53,267 bases of DNA from Gemmatimonadota bacterium. GTDB lineage: Bacteria > Gemmatimonadota > Gemmatimonadetes > Longimicrobiales > Gaopeijiaceae. Of the stretch, positions 33,407-42,622 are shown one piece after another (the stretch's first letter is position 1; every line of letters starts with the position of its first letter). The notes beneath the pieces were generated by a model. The model had not been told where the DNA came from. It ran no database searches and was given only the letters and a program-made list of their open reading frames with translations. The DNA is taken from assembly GCA_022340755.1 (NCBI GenBank), contig JAJDNI010000221.1, positions 1-53,267 on the forward strand. The letters run 5' to 3'. The translations under genes and the position numbers were made by a program.

Positions 33407-35401
33407 ATGACCGCCCGATCCATCGTCGTCCTGACCCTTCTGGCCGGTGCCGCCTCCGTGCCTGCTGCGGCCTCCGCCCAGAGCACACGCGCCGTGCGTC
33501 GCACCATCCCCATGACGGACATGATCCAGCGGGCGTTCGCAGCGGGGACGCGCGACTCCACGGGCGCGCCGGGGCGCAACTACTGGCAGACCCGGGTGGA
33601 CTACTCCATCGACGCCCGCCTGGACCCGTTGACGTCCATGCTCAGCGGCACGGAGACGGCGACGATCCACAACGACGGCGACCAGGAGATGCCGGCCATC
33701 GTCATGCGTCTCGACCAGAACATCTTCCGCGGAGAGTCGCCGCGGGCGTATCCGACGGTGCCCTCGGAGAACACCGACGGCATGATGATCGACAGCATGA
33801 GCCTCGACGGGGAGGCGGTGGACCTGAACCCGGACATGAGCTCGCTCCGGGGCCGCCGCGGAGGCATGCCCTCCGTCGCCCGGCCCACGCTGGTGAACGG
33901 CACGCAGACGTCGGCGATCGTCGTGCTTCCGAAGCCCATCCCCGCGAAGTCCACGGCGGAGCTGACGGTCGCGTGGCGCTTCAAGATGGCCGGGGGTGCG
34001 GGGGGGCGGGGACACCGCATGACGGCTCGGTGGGCGGACACGCTCTTCCAGGCGACGCAGTGGTACCCCCGCGTGGCGGTCTTCGACGACCTGAGCGGTT
34101 GGGACACCGAGCTGTACCTGGGGCCGGCGGAGTTCTACAACAACTTCGGTCGCTTCGACGTGCGCCTTGACGTTCCCGCGGGGTGGCTGGTGGGAGCCAC
34201 CGGCGTGCTCCAGAACCCCGAGGAGGTGCTGACGGCCACCGCCAGGGAGCGGCTCACGCACGTGCTGGACTCGGACGCGACGCGCACCATCGTGTCTGCT
34301 GACGAGGAGGGGCCGGGCAAGGCGACCGCGGAGGGGAACCGTCTGACGTGGCACTTCGTCGCGGACACGGTGAACGACTTCGCCTGGGGCACGGCCAAGC
34401 ATTTCGTCTGGCAGGCCACGCGGGCCACCATCCCGGGGAAAGGTCCGATCCCCGTCAACATGCTGTACCTCCCCGGACGGGCGCGCCTGTACGAAAACGC
34501 CGCCAACAACGCCCGCCACGCCCTGCAGTTCTACTCGAAGACCTGGATCCCCTACGCGTTCCCGCAGCTCACGCTCCTGGACGGCCCGGACGCCGGCATG
34601 GAGTACCCCATGGTCATCATGTCCAACCAGGGGGCGGCGGACCACGAGGCCGGCCATTCGTGGTGGCCCATGACGGTGAGCGGCGACGAGACCCGGTACG
34701 GTTGGATGGACGAGGGCTTCGACCAGTACATGAACATCCTGTCGGCGGCGGATCGGGATGGGAAAGCGCCGGACCTGGACGGCATGGGCCAGCGGTATGG
34801 GCAGATCAGTGGCAACGAGCTCGAGCCGCCCATGATGTGGGACGCGAACTACGCCGGCACCATGTACTCCTTCCAGACGTACTCCAAGACGCCCCTCATG
34901 CTCTCCATGCTGGGTGGGATCGTGGGCGACAGCGCCGTTTGGCGGGCCCAGAGCGAGTACGCGAAGGAGTGGCGCTTCAAGCACCCGTCGCCCTGGGACT
35001 GGATGTTCTCCATGCAGCGCTCCCTCGGTCGCGACCTGGGGTGGTTCTGGTATTACTGGCTCTTCACCACCGAGGCGGTGGACGGCTCCATCCAGAACGT
35101 GACGACGGCGGGTGGGCGGACCACCGTCACGGTGCGAGAGGACGGGCAGATGCCCTCACCCGTGGTGCTCCGGGTGAGGCTGGCCGCGTCGGGCCCGGAG
35201 ATCCGGCCGCCGGCAAACGCCGTGCGGGTGGACGACCGCACGTACGACGTGACGTTCCCGGTGGACGTTTGGTTCGGCGGAAGCCGCACCTATGATGCGG
35301 TGCTGGACTTTGGAGGGCGTGGCGTCGAGCAGGTCGCGTTCGATCCCCGGGGGCGCTTCCCCGACAAGGATCCGTCCGACAACGTCTGGCCGAGGGGCTA
35401 G
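33407..35401 (+). CDS. Secreted M1-family (gluzincin) metallopeptidase
   Basis: A 664-residue exported aminopeptidase-like protein. The signal peptide is MTARSIVVLTLLAGAASVPA. Substrate motif GMEYP corresponds to the family GxMEN, and the zinc site is HEAGH (413-417) followed after 18 residues by Glu436 in MDEGF, exactly the M1 spacing. An N-terminal beta domain binds before the catalytic domain; residues after ~560 are a C-terminal beta domain. Probably trims peptides outside the cytoplasm. A 10-base gap leads to the downstream membrane-anchored protein, so they are likely cotranscribed. Confidence 0.92.
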   Translation: MTARSIVVLTLLAGAASVPAAASAQSTRAVRRTIPMTDMIQRAFAAGTRDSTGAPGRNYWQTRVDYSIDARLDPLTSMLSGTETATIHNDGDQEMPAIVMRLDQNIFRGESPRAYPTVPSENTDGMMIDSMSLDGEAVDLNPDMSSLRGRRGGMPSVARPTLVNGTQTSAIVVLPKPIPAKSTAELTVAWRFKMAGGAGGRGHRMTARWADTLFQATQWYPRVAVFDDLSGWDTELYLGPAEFYNNFGRFDVRLDVPAGWLVGATGVLQNPEEVLTATARERLTHVLDSDATRTIVSADEEGPGKATAEGNRLTWHFVADTVNDFAWGTAKHFVWQATRATIPGKGPIPVNMLYLPGRARLYENAANNARHALQFYSKTWIPYAFPQLTLLDGPDAGMEYPMVIMSNQGAADHEAGHSWWPMTVSGDETRYGWMDEGFDQYMNILSAADRDGKAPDLDGMGQRYGQISGNELEPPMMWDANYAGTMYSFQTYSKTPLMLSMLGGIVGDSAVWRAQSEYAKEWRFKHPSPWDWMFSMQRSLGRDLGWFWYYWLFTTEAVDGSIQNVTTAGGRTTVTVREDGQMPSPVVLRVRLAASGPEIRPPANAVRVDDRTYDVTFPVDVWFGGSRTYDAVLDFGGRGVEQVAFDPRGRFPDKDPSDNVWPRG

Positions 35402-35411
35402 GGGATCTACC

Positions 35412-35924
35412 ATGAAGACCAGCCAGGTTGTTGTTCTCATGGTGTTGACCGCGGTCGTCGCGGTGTTGGGGACTCTGGCCGTCGTCAACCACGTCCCGGC
35501 GAGCGTGCACGCGCCCCCGGATCGCGAGGCGATGGTCCATGAGATGGGTGGTCAGGTCATGCCCTTTTCGCTGGACTCGACGACCCACGTCTTCGAGATG
35601 ACCACCACGGGTGGGGTGCAGCAGGTCGTCGCCAAGGATCCCGCGGACAGCGCCCAGATCGGGCTCATCCGGCAACACCTCAGGCACGAGGCGATGCAGT
35701 TCCAGAACGGAGACTTCTCGGATCCCATGGCGCTGCACGGCAAGGACATGCCGGGGTTGAAGGAGCTGTCGGCGGGTGCGGAGCAGGTGCACGTGGAATT
35801 CATGCCGCTGCCGGACGGCGGACAGATCACGTTCACGACCTCGGATCTGCCGCTGCTGACGGCCATCCACCGGTGGTTCGGAGCCCAGCTGTCGGATCAC
35901 GGAGCGGACGCCACGTATCGCTGA
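35412..35924 (+). CDS. Single-helix anchored periplasmic protein of unknown function
   Basis: A 170-residue protein with an N-terminal membrane helix (VVVLMVLTAVVAVLGTLAVV) and an exported domain. The segment HVFEMTTTGGVQQVVAKDP and the end LPLLTAIHRWFGAQLSDHGAD are distinctive and I have the impression of a conserved uncharacterised family, sometimes mislabelled in databases; I cannot assign a function. Several His and Met residues could bind metal. AGGGG lies upstream of the ATG, 10 bases after the M1 gene. It ends only 2 bases from the convergent DUF3472 gene with no terminator between them. Confidence 0.7.
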   Translation: MKTSQVVVLMVLTAVVAVLGTLAVVNHVPASVHAPPDREAMVHEMGGQVMPFSLDSTTHVFEMTTTGGVQQVVAKDPADSAQIGLIRQHLRHEAMQFQNGDFSDPMALHGKDMPGLKELSAGAEQVHVEFMPLPDGGQITFTTSDLPLLTAIHRWFGAQLSDHGADATYR

Positions 35925-35926
35925 AG

Positions 35927-37264
35927 CTACGGTCCGCTCGGGAGCTCCTCGAAGGCGACCTCGGGAGGATGTGCCGACGGCGGACGGTGGAAGACCGTGC
36001 CCGGGGCGACTGGATCGTCGAAGAACCCGTCGATGCGGATGAACGGCCAGCCGCGGGAAATGCCCGCAGCGTAGTCCCTGCGGAAGCCCTGCCTCGCCGT
36101 TGCGTCCACGGTCATGGTCAGGTCCACGACCTGACGCCAGCGACCGGAGGGGTCCGCCACCCACTGATCGTGGTAGTAGGCCATTCGGGTCTCGTTCCCG
36201 GTATCGGGGACGAAGTTCTCCAGGAACGAGTACGGCGACTTCGCATACGTGTCGGTGTGTGGCCGCCGAAAGCGTGCCATGAGGTGCCATCCTCCCGCCT
36301 CCGGGAGGTAGACCCAGGCGGCTACGTCGGTGGCTCCGTCGCCGGTAGGGCTCACCTCGGTGAGAAACCGGTACGTGGTGTCGGCCTTCCACGCGAACGG
36401 CATCCGGCTCTGGCCGCCGGTGCCCTCGTTGCCGAACTCCCCGACCAGGACCCCGTCCCCGTGCCCGAGGGTCGCCACCTTGTAGTCGGCCGGGACCGCG
36501 GATGGATCGTCGGTCTTGTACGGGGACCAGACGCTGAACAGGAATACGCGCCGGTCCGGCCCGTTGACCTGCATGCCGAAGTAGCCGCCGTCGAAGCCGT
36601 TGGCCATGAAATAGCTACCCACGACGTCGTCGCCGGCCGGCACCGTGATCTCCGAGTACATCCAGCGGATACCCCCTTCCGGCGCGTTCCAGCGGAGGTG
36701 GGTGGAGGGCCCGCGGCGTCCGAAATGGAACATGTTGCCCTCGTCGTTGGGCACGTAGCTCATGCCCGGAGTCACCGCGGTTCCGGCCACGTCGATGGCC
36801 ACCGGCCGGCCGAACGTGTCGCCCTTTCGGCTCACCCCCGTGAGATCCACGGCCACGTATCCCGCCGAGTCCACGGTGAACGTGCCGGCGTCGTACTGCC
36901 TCTCTTCGTCGCCGCTCACTCGGAGGGTCCGCCTCGTCGCACCCACGGACACCGCCAGCTCGCTCTCGGCCCCCGGGCCCACCAGGACCACGGACAGCAG
37001 CAGGGTGCCGGGGCGCGCCACTCGGAAGTACGTGCGCACGGTGGATCCCACGGTAGCCCAGCGCTCCGCGCCGTTCCGGGTGATCCGATCTCCCGGCCCG
37101 CCGTTCACGATCCAGGAGTTGCCCGCCACCGGGATGCGCACGGGGGACGCGGGCGGGGGGAGCGGCGGCGTGCTCGCGCCCAGGCACAAGACGAGCGCGA
37201 CGACAAACGGCGGCCCCATCGCAGGCAATGGTCTCCCGAGGGTCGTGGTGGGGCGGAGGATCAT
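35927..37264 (-). CDS. Secreted DUF3472 protein with DUF5077-like N-terminal domain
   Basis: A 445-residue exported protein. After a signal (PPFVVALVLCLGAS) a DUF5077-like beta domain (about 40-150) is followed by the DUF3472 domain, which shows WMYSEITVPAGDDVVGSYFM, GYFGMQVN, FSVWSPYKTDDP and GEGTGGQS-like GNEGTGGQSRMPF. DUF3472 proteins are often found with carbohydrate-active enzymes; function is not established. ATG at 37264 overlaps the DinB stop as ATGA, so it is coupled to that gene. A large glycosidase and a beta-helix lipoprotein lie upstream in the same orientation. Confidence 0.85.
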   Translation of the reverse strand: MILRPTTTLGRPLPAMGPPFVVALVLCLGASTPPLPPPASPVRIPVAGNSWIVNGGPGDRITRNGAERWATVGSTVRTYFRVARPGTLLLSVVLVGPGAESELAVSVGATRRTLRVSGDEERQYDAGTFTVDSAGYVAVDLTGVSRKGDTFGRPVAIDVAGTAVTPGMSYVPNDEGNMFHFGRRGPSTHLRWNAPEGGIRWMYSEITVPAGDDVVGSYFMANGFDGGYFGMQVNGPDRRVFLFSVWSPYKTDDPSAVPADYKVATLGHGDGVLVGEFGNEGTGGQSRMPFAWKADTTYRFLTEVSPTGDGATDVAAWVYLPEAGGWHLMARFRRPHTDTYAKSPYSFLENFVPDTGNETRMAYYHDQWVADPSGRWRQVVDLTMTVDATARQGFRRDYAAGISRGWPFIRIDGFFDDPVAPGTVFHRPPSAHPPEVAFEELPSGP

Positions 37265-37797
37265 GGAGTGTCGGGTCCCGTCTCCCGGGTAGGATTCCGG
37301 TTGTACTCCGCGGTCTTCCCCGGCGGGATCGTCATGTAGCTCCACGCCTCGCCACGAAGGTTCTTTCCCAGGTAGACCAGCTGGCCGGTGTGATAGGCGG
37401 CGTGGGCCAGGGCCCGGTGCAGGGCCGCATGCACCGTCAGCGGCTGATGGCGGATGTGTACGGTGGCCATGAGATCGTCGTCGGTGAGCTCGGCCAGAGT
37501 ATCGAGGAGCACCTTCCACCCCGCTTCCCACTTCGCCATGAGCTCTTCCCTGGAGACGTGGCGCTCGGCGAACTCCTCCTCGCGCTGCCGCCAGGGCTTC
37601 TCGCCGTCGCTGTCGAGGAAGTCGGTGAAGCGCGACTGCAGGTTGCCGGACATGTGCCAGACCAGGGTCGCCGCCGAGTTCGCCGTGGGTTGGGCCCGCG
37701 CGGCGAGCTCCTCGTCGTGAAGCTGCTTCAACGCCCCTTCGCCGAGCGCCTTGTACCGCTGGAACTCGAGCTCGACGGATCCGACGATGTCACGCAT
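37261..37797 (-). CDS. DinB-like four-helix protein (DUF1572)
   Basis: A 178-residue protein of the DinB/YfiT four-helix bundle superfamily, closest in appearance to DUF1572. Metal-ligand histidines are expected in ATLVWHMSGN, and in ALAHAAYHTGQLVYLGK. Members bind a divalent metal; some are bacillithiol or mycothiol transferases, but the activity of DUF1572 proteins is mostly unknown. The stop overlaps the DUF3472 ATG by four bases. It is cytoplasmic, unlike its secreted neighbours, which is odd for a coupled pair. Confidence 0.85.
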   Translation of the reverse strand: MRDIVGSVELEFQRYKALGEGALKQLHDEELAARAQPTANSAATLVWHMSGNLQSRFTDFLDSDGEKPWRQREEEFAERHVSREELMAKWEAGWKVLLDTLAELTDDDLMATVHIRHQPLTVHAALHRALAHAAYHTGQLVYLGKNLRGEAWSYMTIPPGKTAEYNRNPTRETGPDTP

Positions 37798-37850
37798 GGG
37801 AGGGCCTCGGAGTCAGGGGGTGGCGAGGGGCCCGCCGCGAACGGAGTCCG

Positions 37851-40586
37851 TCATGGGTTGTTCGCCTGGCCTGGCCCGAGGCGGATGGAGGCATTCTCGC
37901 GGCCATCGCCATCGGGGAATCGAACGTGCAGCACGTGGGGGTCGCGCGGAGCTCCGGTGCCAGAGCGGATCGTCGCCTCCGCTCCCGTCACGGTGCCGAG
38001 CTCGGGGACGGCTCCGTACAGGTGGACGTCATAGGCGTGTCCCGCCTCTCCCTCGAGCTCCAGGAGCCAGCCTTCGCCGTCGCCGGTGAAGTCCACCACA
38101 CGGACGCCACTGCTGGGCTGGCCCGGTACGAGGTCGACGGTGGGGGCGGCCACGGACAGGCCGCCACGCCAGTAGGCGCTGAACACCGCCGGGCTACCCT
38201 CGGAGATCGTGGCCCCGAGGGACAGCTGGCCGTCGTGGGCTCCCTGGACGACCGTCGGGGATGCGACGGAGTCGGTGGCCGGCGGACCACCGGCGGGGGC
38301 GGTGTCGCCGTGCGTGCCGCCGATGCCCGCGTAGACGTCCCGCGCCCCCAGGGGAACCGGAAGCACCACGGCGAGCTTCACGGGTGGGCCTCGGGACGTG
38401 ACGTCGGCCGCGATGCTTCCCGACGCGCGGCTCAGCGTGACGTCGAGGGTGGTGGCGCCCACGCGCAGGGTGTGCACGCGCACGGTGTCCCATCCGGGGG
38501 GAAGCTGCGGCGCGAGGGTTGCGCTGTCGTTCGGGGCGTCGGGCTCCCACCCCAGAACGCCACGGAGGAGCGGCGTCACCAGCATGGACGTGGCGAAGAA
38601 CTGATCGGGGACGGTCTCGTCCATGGGCCGGTAGAAGGCGCCGGAGAAGTTCTCGGGGTTCCTGCCCAAGCTCCAGTCGAAGACCTGCTGCTTCACGGCG
38701 TCCACCAGGTGATAGCCGCTGAACGGCCGCCGGTACCGGTACTGCCCCCAGGCCACGAAGCCCGTCATGAAGGGCCACACCGCGCCGTTGTTGTAGTGCA
38801 GCGGGTCGTAGAGCTTGCTGCCGATGGACAGCAGTCGCGCCCCCCAGTCCGAGGAAATGGAGTCGGTGGCCAGCTTCCTCAGCGTACGCTCCGCCCGGGC
38901 CGGCTCCAGCAGGTCGAATGAGAGCGCGGTGCCCGGCCACGCCGTGAGGTTGTCGTTGGTGCCTCCCCCGACGAGGATGCCGAACGCATGCTGGTCCTCG
39001 GTGGGCCGCCAGTACTTGTCGTTGAGCGTATGTAGCGCGGTCGCACGCAGCTTGTCTGCCTTGTCGGCGAGCTTGCGGTCGCGGAAGTGGTGTGCCAGGT
39101 CGATGGTGGCCTGCAGGGCCTCGATCCACACGCCCGCGATGTAGATGTCCTCGTGGAGGTTCTCGCCGAGGCCACCCACCTCGATGGCGCCATACCCGTT
39201 CTTCCCCTCCTCGATGATGCCGTCGCCGTCGGTCTCGGCGGAGAGGCACCACTCCCAAGCCTTCTTGAAGCTCGGCCACAGATCCTTCGCCGTGGCGTCG
39301 TCTCCGGAAGCCTTCCAGTACTCCCAGAGGGCGAGCATCCAGAAGGGCGTGGTGTCGGCGTGGTAGTACGGGTACGGGAATTCGGTGAACCAGGGGATCC
39401 GGCCCGCCGCCTGGCTGATCTCGTGGGGCATCTTTCCGTCCCTGCGCTGGTACTTCGCGGTGAAGCGCAGCGCCTCGGCCACGGGTGCCCACTGGCCGCT
39501 GGCGTCCATGGCCAGGGAGTTGATGGCCATGTCCCCACCGAAGAACCAACCGAAGCCGGGGCGCGTGCTGCTGCTGCCGCTGAGCCCCCACCCGGCCACG
39601 AAGCCGCACCCCAGGTCGGGGTTGCAGACGCGCTGTCGCTCCAGGTCGACCTTCGCCCAGGCCAGGGCCAGGTCCAGGGAGTCGTCGGGAGTGTCGAGCG
39701 ATGTGGAGGATGCCAGCACCGTATCCGCCCAGCGCCGGCTCTCCCGGTACAGGGGCAGCGCATTGGAGAGCAGGCCCTGGTAGGTCTTGAAGACCGAGTC
39801 ACGAGGCTCCGTGCCTGCGGCGACGGCGATGGGGATGAGCTCCTTCCGCGCCCGCACCGTGTCCACGGGGATGACGAAGGTGTTGGGCCGGTCGGAGAGC
39901 ATGTGCGCGGGATTGACCTCGCCGTGGGCCGGCCACGAAGTGCCGATGATGGCGTTGTGCTTCTGCAGGCTCTCGGAGAGGACGTACCCGTGGTGCGCGT
40001 CGTCCCAGAAGGCGTACTGACCGCCGAAGGCGCCGGGCCACATGTACTGGAGGACGGGGTGGAACTGCACCTCGATCTCCATGGGCACGAAGGTGTTCAC
40101 CTCGAGGAGCACCAGGATCCCGGCGTCGTTTCGCGGCGTCAGGATGTGCTCCTTCACGGTGAAGGTCATGTGGGTGTAGGTGATGGTGGTCATCTCCGGA
40201 CGCACCTCGACGCGGGTGGCCACGTCGGCTCCGCGAACGGGGTCGTGGTACTGCGGGATGCGGAAGTTGAGCTGGAAGCCCGAGGCCACTTTGAGGGGAT
40301 CCACCCAGAGCTCCGCCTGCCCCGTCTCCACGCCCAGCCACTGGCTCCTCGGTCCCGTCACGGACAGGAACTCGTTGGGACGGACGTCGGAGATGAGGGA
40401 GATGGGCGAATGGGGGATGGCGAAGCGGGGGATCGCCGGGGTGTTCTGGCCGGCCGGCATGGCGGTGCGGTCGGTCTGGGCGCGGGCGGGGGCCGCGAGG
40501 ATAGGGGCCGTCGCCAACACGATGGCTGCCGCCAGCGGCCCCATCACCCACGTCGCGGCGTGCACGAGGCTGGTTGGCTTCTTCAC
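37851..40586 (-). CDS. Secreted (alpha/alpha)6-barrel glycoside hydrolase
   Basis: A 911-residue exported protein with a long signal region (GPLAAAIVLATAPILAAPARAQ). The central ~400 residues (GWFFGGDMAINSLAMDASGQW, EEGKNGYGAIEVGG, WWPFMTGF-like AVWPFMTGFVAWGQYRYRRP) look like the (alpha/alpha)6 toroid of glycogen-debranching, GH15/GH63-type enzymes; the exact family is not certain. C-terminal beta domains follow (residues ~690 to end). Probable role is hydrolysis of a polysaccharide outside the cell. GTG at 40586 is chosen because it follows the beta-helix gene stop by 13 bases with GGAG upstream; the ATG at 40637 would overlap that gene. Confidence 0.75.
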   Translation of the reverse strand: MKKPTSLVHAATWVMGPLAAAIVLATAPILAAPARAQTDRTAMPAGQNTPAIPRFAIPHSPISLISDVRPNEFLSVTGPRSQWLGVETGQAELWVDPLKVASGFQLNFRIPQYHDPVRGADVATRVEVRPEMTTITYTHMTFTVKEHILTPRNDAGILVLLEVNTFVPMEIEVQFHPVLQYMWPGAFGGQYAFWDDAHHGYVLSESLQKHNAIIGTSWPAHGEVNPAHMLSDRPNTFVIPVDTVRARKELIPIAVAAGTEPRDSVFKTYQGLLSNALPLYRESRRWADTVLASSTSLDTPDDSLDLALAWAKVDLERQRVCNPDLGCGFVAGWGLSGSSSTRPGFGWFFGGDMAINSLAMDASGQWAPVAEALRFTAKYQRRDGKMPHEISQAAGRIPWFTEFPYPYYHADTTPFWMLALWEYWKASGDDATAKDLWPSFKKAWEWCLSAETDGDGIIEEGKNGYGAIEVGGLGENLHEDIYIAGVWIEALQATIDLAHHFRDRKLADKADKLRATALHTLNDKYWRPTEDQHAFGILVGGGTNDNLTAWPGTALSFDLLEPARAERTLRKLATDSISSDWGARLLSIGSKLYDPLHYNNGAVWPFMTGFVAWGQYRYRRPFSGYHLVDAVKQQVFDWSLGRNPENFSGAFYRPMDETVPDQFFATSMLVTPLLRGVLGWEPDAPNDSATLAPQLPPGWDTVRVHTLRVGATTLDVTLSRASGSIAADVTSRGPPVKLAVVLPVPLGARDVYAGIGGTHGDTAPAGGPPATDSVASPTVVQGAHDGQLSLGATISEGSPAVFSAYWRGGLSVAAPTVDLVPGQPSSGVRVVDFTGDGEGWLLELEGEAGHAYDVHLYGAVPELGTVTGAEATIRSGTGAPRDPHVLHVRFPDGDGRENASIRLGPGQANNP

Positions 40587-40599
40587 GTCGGGTCTCTCC

Positions 40600-41844
40600 T
40601 CAGGCGGGTCCGAACGCCCCGAGGAACCGGGACGCACGCAGGTTGGGTGACGTGGCGAGACGCATCAGGAGATCCGCCGCGCGAGCGCGAAACGTCTCGT
40701 CGCCGAGGGTGGTCTCCTTGGGCAGATCCCCGGGCTGACGGGCGTTGAACACGAGGTTTGCTTCGATATCGAAACCGGGAGGCACCGCCACCCGGGCAAT
40801 GGGGCGTTGCGGGCAGTATGGCTCGCCGGAGTCGTACCGATGGTCCATGCCCGTGCTCACGAAGAGGTTGCCCACGAGGTCTCCGCTCTCAGCCGGAGCG
40901 TCCGGCGCGCGGTCCACCAGGACGCCGCATGCGCCCGTCTCGAAGACGGCGTTGTCGCGGATGAGCGCTACGGGGTGGCCGCCGTCCGCGCCCCAGTCTG
41001 CGATTCCCCAGGTGAGGACATCCTCGACAATGTTCTCGGTGATCTCCGCTCGGGCGTTCACGAACACGCCGATGCCCTTCCAGTAGCGTGTCACCAACGT
41101 GCGGCGAACGGTGCCCCGGGCGTCCCACGTCAGGCCGATGCCCACGCCCCGGCCGCCGCCGGAGCTCGCGCCGCTGGCCTTGTCAACGCCGTCCACCACC
41201 GTGTTCTCCACGACGAGCCGGGCACCCCGGTATCCGCTGATGCCGTCCCACGAATTCCGCTCGACGCGGCAATCCCGGACGGTGGCGTCCCCTCCCTCGC
41301 GGACCACGATGCCCGAGACGCCGACGATGATCTTCTGCACCGCCGCCGAGTCGCCGAGGTTGTCGCGGACGGAGCAACTGTCCAGCAACACGGCGCCGTT
41401 CCGGATGACCACACCGGCGTCGGTGGCGCGTCCGTCGGGGTCGCGCGTGCCGTCGGTGACGGTGACGTGCTCCAGCGAGCACGAGTCGCAGCCGTCGAAG
41501 AGGACGCCGTAGCCCGCGTGTGTGTGCAGCGCCACCTGCCTGCCGCCCGCTGCCCGGAGATGGATGTCCCGGCCGCGAACCAGGAGGCCTCTCGTCGCCG
41601 GCACGTCCTCCGACGGATCCGGGCAGTTGCCGCACGTGGTGTCGGTGAAGGGGACGGCCCTCAGGTGGTAGTCGCCGGGGGCCATGGCCACGACAGCGGG
41701 GCCGCGGAGCGTGTCGAGGATGGCCTGGAGATCGTCCCCGGGGGAAACCGCGACCGTCGGCGGGCCGGCGGATGAGCCGGCGCCCCCGCCGCAGGCGATG
41801 AGGAGCAGGGCGGGGAGGATCAGGGAGATTCGGGCGTGGGGCAT
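40600..41844 (-). CDS. Right-handed beta-helix lipoprotein
   Basis: A 414-residue lipoprotein with signal MPHARISLILPALLLIAC (lipobox Cys). The body has stacked short beta repeats typical of parallel beta-helices: VLFDGCDSCSLEHVTVTDG, VLLDSCSVRDN, TVRDCRVERNSWDGISG, RLVVENTVVDG, AEITENIVED and ALIRDNAVFETGACG. This is the pectin-lyase-like fold found in polysaccharide lyases and surface proteins; no catalytic residues can be assigned. It lies just upstream of the glycosidase in the same orientation, so both may act on the same polymer. ATG at 41844 starts the signal; an in-frame ATG at 41868 overlaps the upstream gene. Confidence 0.8.
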   Translation of the reverse strand: MPHARISLILPALLLIACGGGAGSSAGPPTVAVSPGDDLQAILDTLRGPAVVAMAPGDYHLRAVPFTDTTCGNCPDPSEDVPATRGLLVRGRDIHLRAAGGRQVALHTHAGYGVLFDGCDSCSLEHVTVTDGTRDPDGRATDAGVVIRNGAVLLDSCSVRDNLGDSAAVQKIIVGVSGIVVREGGDATVRDCRVERNSWDGISGYRGARLVVENTVVDGVDKASGASSGGGRGVGIGLTWDARGTVRRTLVTRYWKGIGVFVNARAEITENIVEDVLTWGIADWGADGGHPVALIRDNAVFETGACGVLVDRAPDAPAESGDLVGNLFVSTGMDHRYDSGEPYCPQRPIARVAVPPGFDIEANLVFNARQPGDLPKETTLGDETFRARAADLLMRLATSPNLRASRFLGAFGPA

Positions 41845-41864
41845 GGCGCGAAAAGTAGAGGGAG

Positions 41865-42584
41865 TCACGAGGGGCGGCGAGGAGGGTTTCCCTCCGCCAG
41901 CTCCCGCGCCCTAACCCACACAGCGTCGAACATCTCCTCGGTCAGCTTGCCCGTGAAGGTGTTCTGCTGGCTGGGGTGAAACGAGCCCAAGAGCGTCGGG
42001 CCCCCGTCGATAGCTCTCTGTGCGCCGTGGGCGATGGGGGGGCGGGGGGAGGGGATCGCGCATCCACGGGCCCCGAGGATGCGCAACGCCTGGGCCCACG
42101 CGAAGCTGCCCAAGGCCACGACGACGCTCACGCAATCGAGGAGGTCGAGCTCGGCGTCCAGCCACGGGGCGCACGCGTCGCGCTCGGCGGGGGTGGGCTT
42201 GTTGGCCGGCGGCGCACAGCGCACCGCCGCAGTGATGAATACGTCGGTGAGGCGGAGCCCGTCACCGCGACGATCGGATGTGGGCTGGCTCGCGAAGCCC
42301 GCTCGGTGCAGCGCCCGGTAGAGCCAATCGCCGGAGCGGTCTCCGGTGAACATGCGGCCGGTACGGTTGGCCCCGTGGGCGGCGGGTGCCAGGCCGACGA
42401 CGAGGATCATCGCTCCAGGGTCGCCGAACGAGGGTACCGGCCGACCCCAGTAGTCCTCCTCCCGGAACGCCGCGCGCTTGTCCCTCGCCACCTCTTCCCG
42501 CCACGCCACCAGACGCGGGCAGCGCCGGCACCGCGTGACGCGGTGCTGGAGAAGCTCCATGGGGGTGTCGGAAGGGTGGGCCAT
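41865..42584 (-). CDS. Uracil-DNA glycosylase, family 5 (UDGb)-like
   Basis: A 239-residue DNA repair enzyme. The N-terminal CRRCPRLVAWRE (Cys19, Cys22) with later cysteines in AVRCAPPANKP and ERDACAPW would hold an Fe-S cluster. GLAPAAHGANRTGRMFTGD is motif A of the family 5 (UDGb) type, and LGSFHPSQQNTFTGK is the second catalytic motif. It removes uracil and other deaminated bases from DNA, useful in a high-GC genome. The start is ATG at 42584; an upstream open frame is not family-like. A promoter with a 16-bp palindrome sits directly in front, leaving almost no leader. Confidence 0.9.
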   Translation of the reverse strand: MAHPSDTPMELLQHRVTRCRRCPRLVAWREEVARDKRAAFREEDYWGRPVPSFGDPGAMILVVGLAPAAHGANRTGRMFTGDRSGDWLYRALHRAGFASQPTSDRRGDGLRLTDVFITAAVRCAPPANKPTPAERDACAPWLDAELDLLDCVSVVVALGSFAWAQALRILGARGCAIPSPRPPIAHGAQRAIDGGPTLLGSFHPSQQNTFTGKLTEEMFDAVWVRARELAEGNPPRRPS

Positions 42585-42591
42585 GGAGGGG

Positions 42592-42619
42592 AGTATAGGG
42601 TGGCGCGCCACCCGGTCAC
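42592..42619 (-). promoter_or_regulatory. Near-leaderless UDG promoter with a perfect 16-bp palindrome between -35 and -10
   Basis: On the minus strand GTGACC (42614-42619) and TATACT (42592-42597) are separated by exactly 16 bases that form the perfect palindrome GGGTGGCGCGCCACCC (42598-42613). The -10 ends 7 bases before the ATG at 42584, so the mRNA would be nearly leaderless. The palindrome could be an operator; it also lies 9 bases after the upstream gene and could fold as a 6-bp hairpin terminator. Confidence 0.5.
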
Positions 42620-42622
42620 CCG

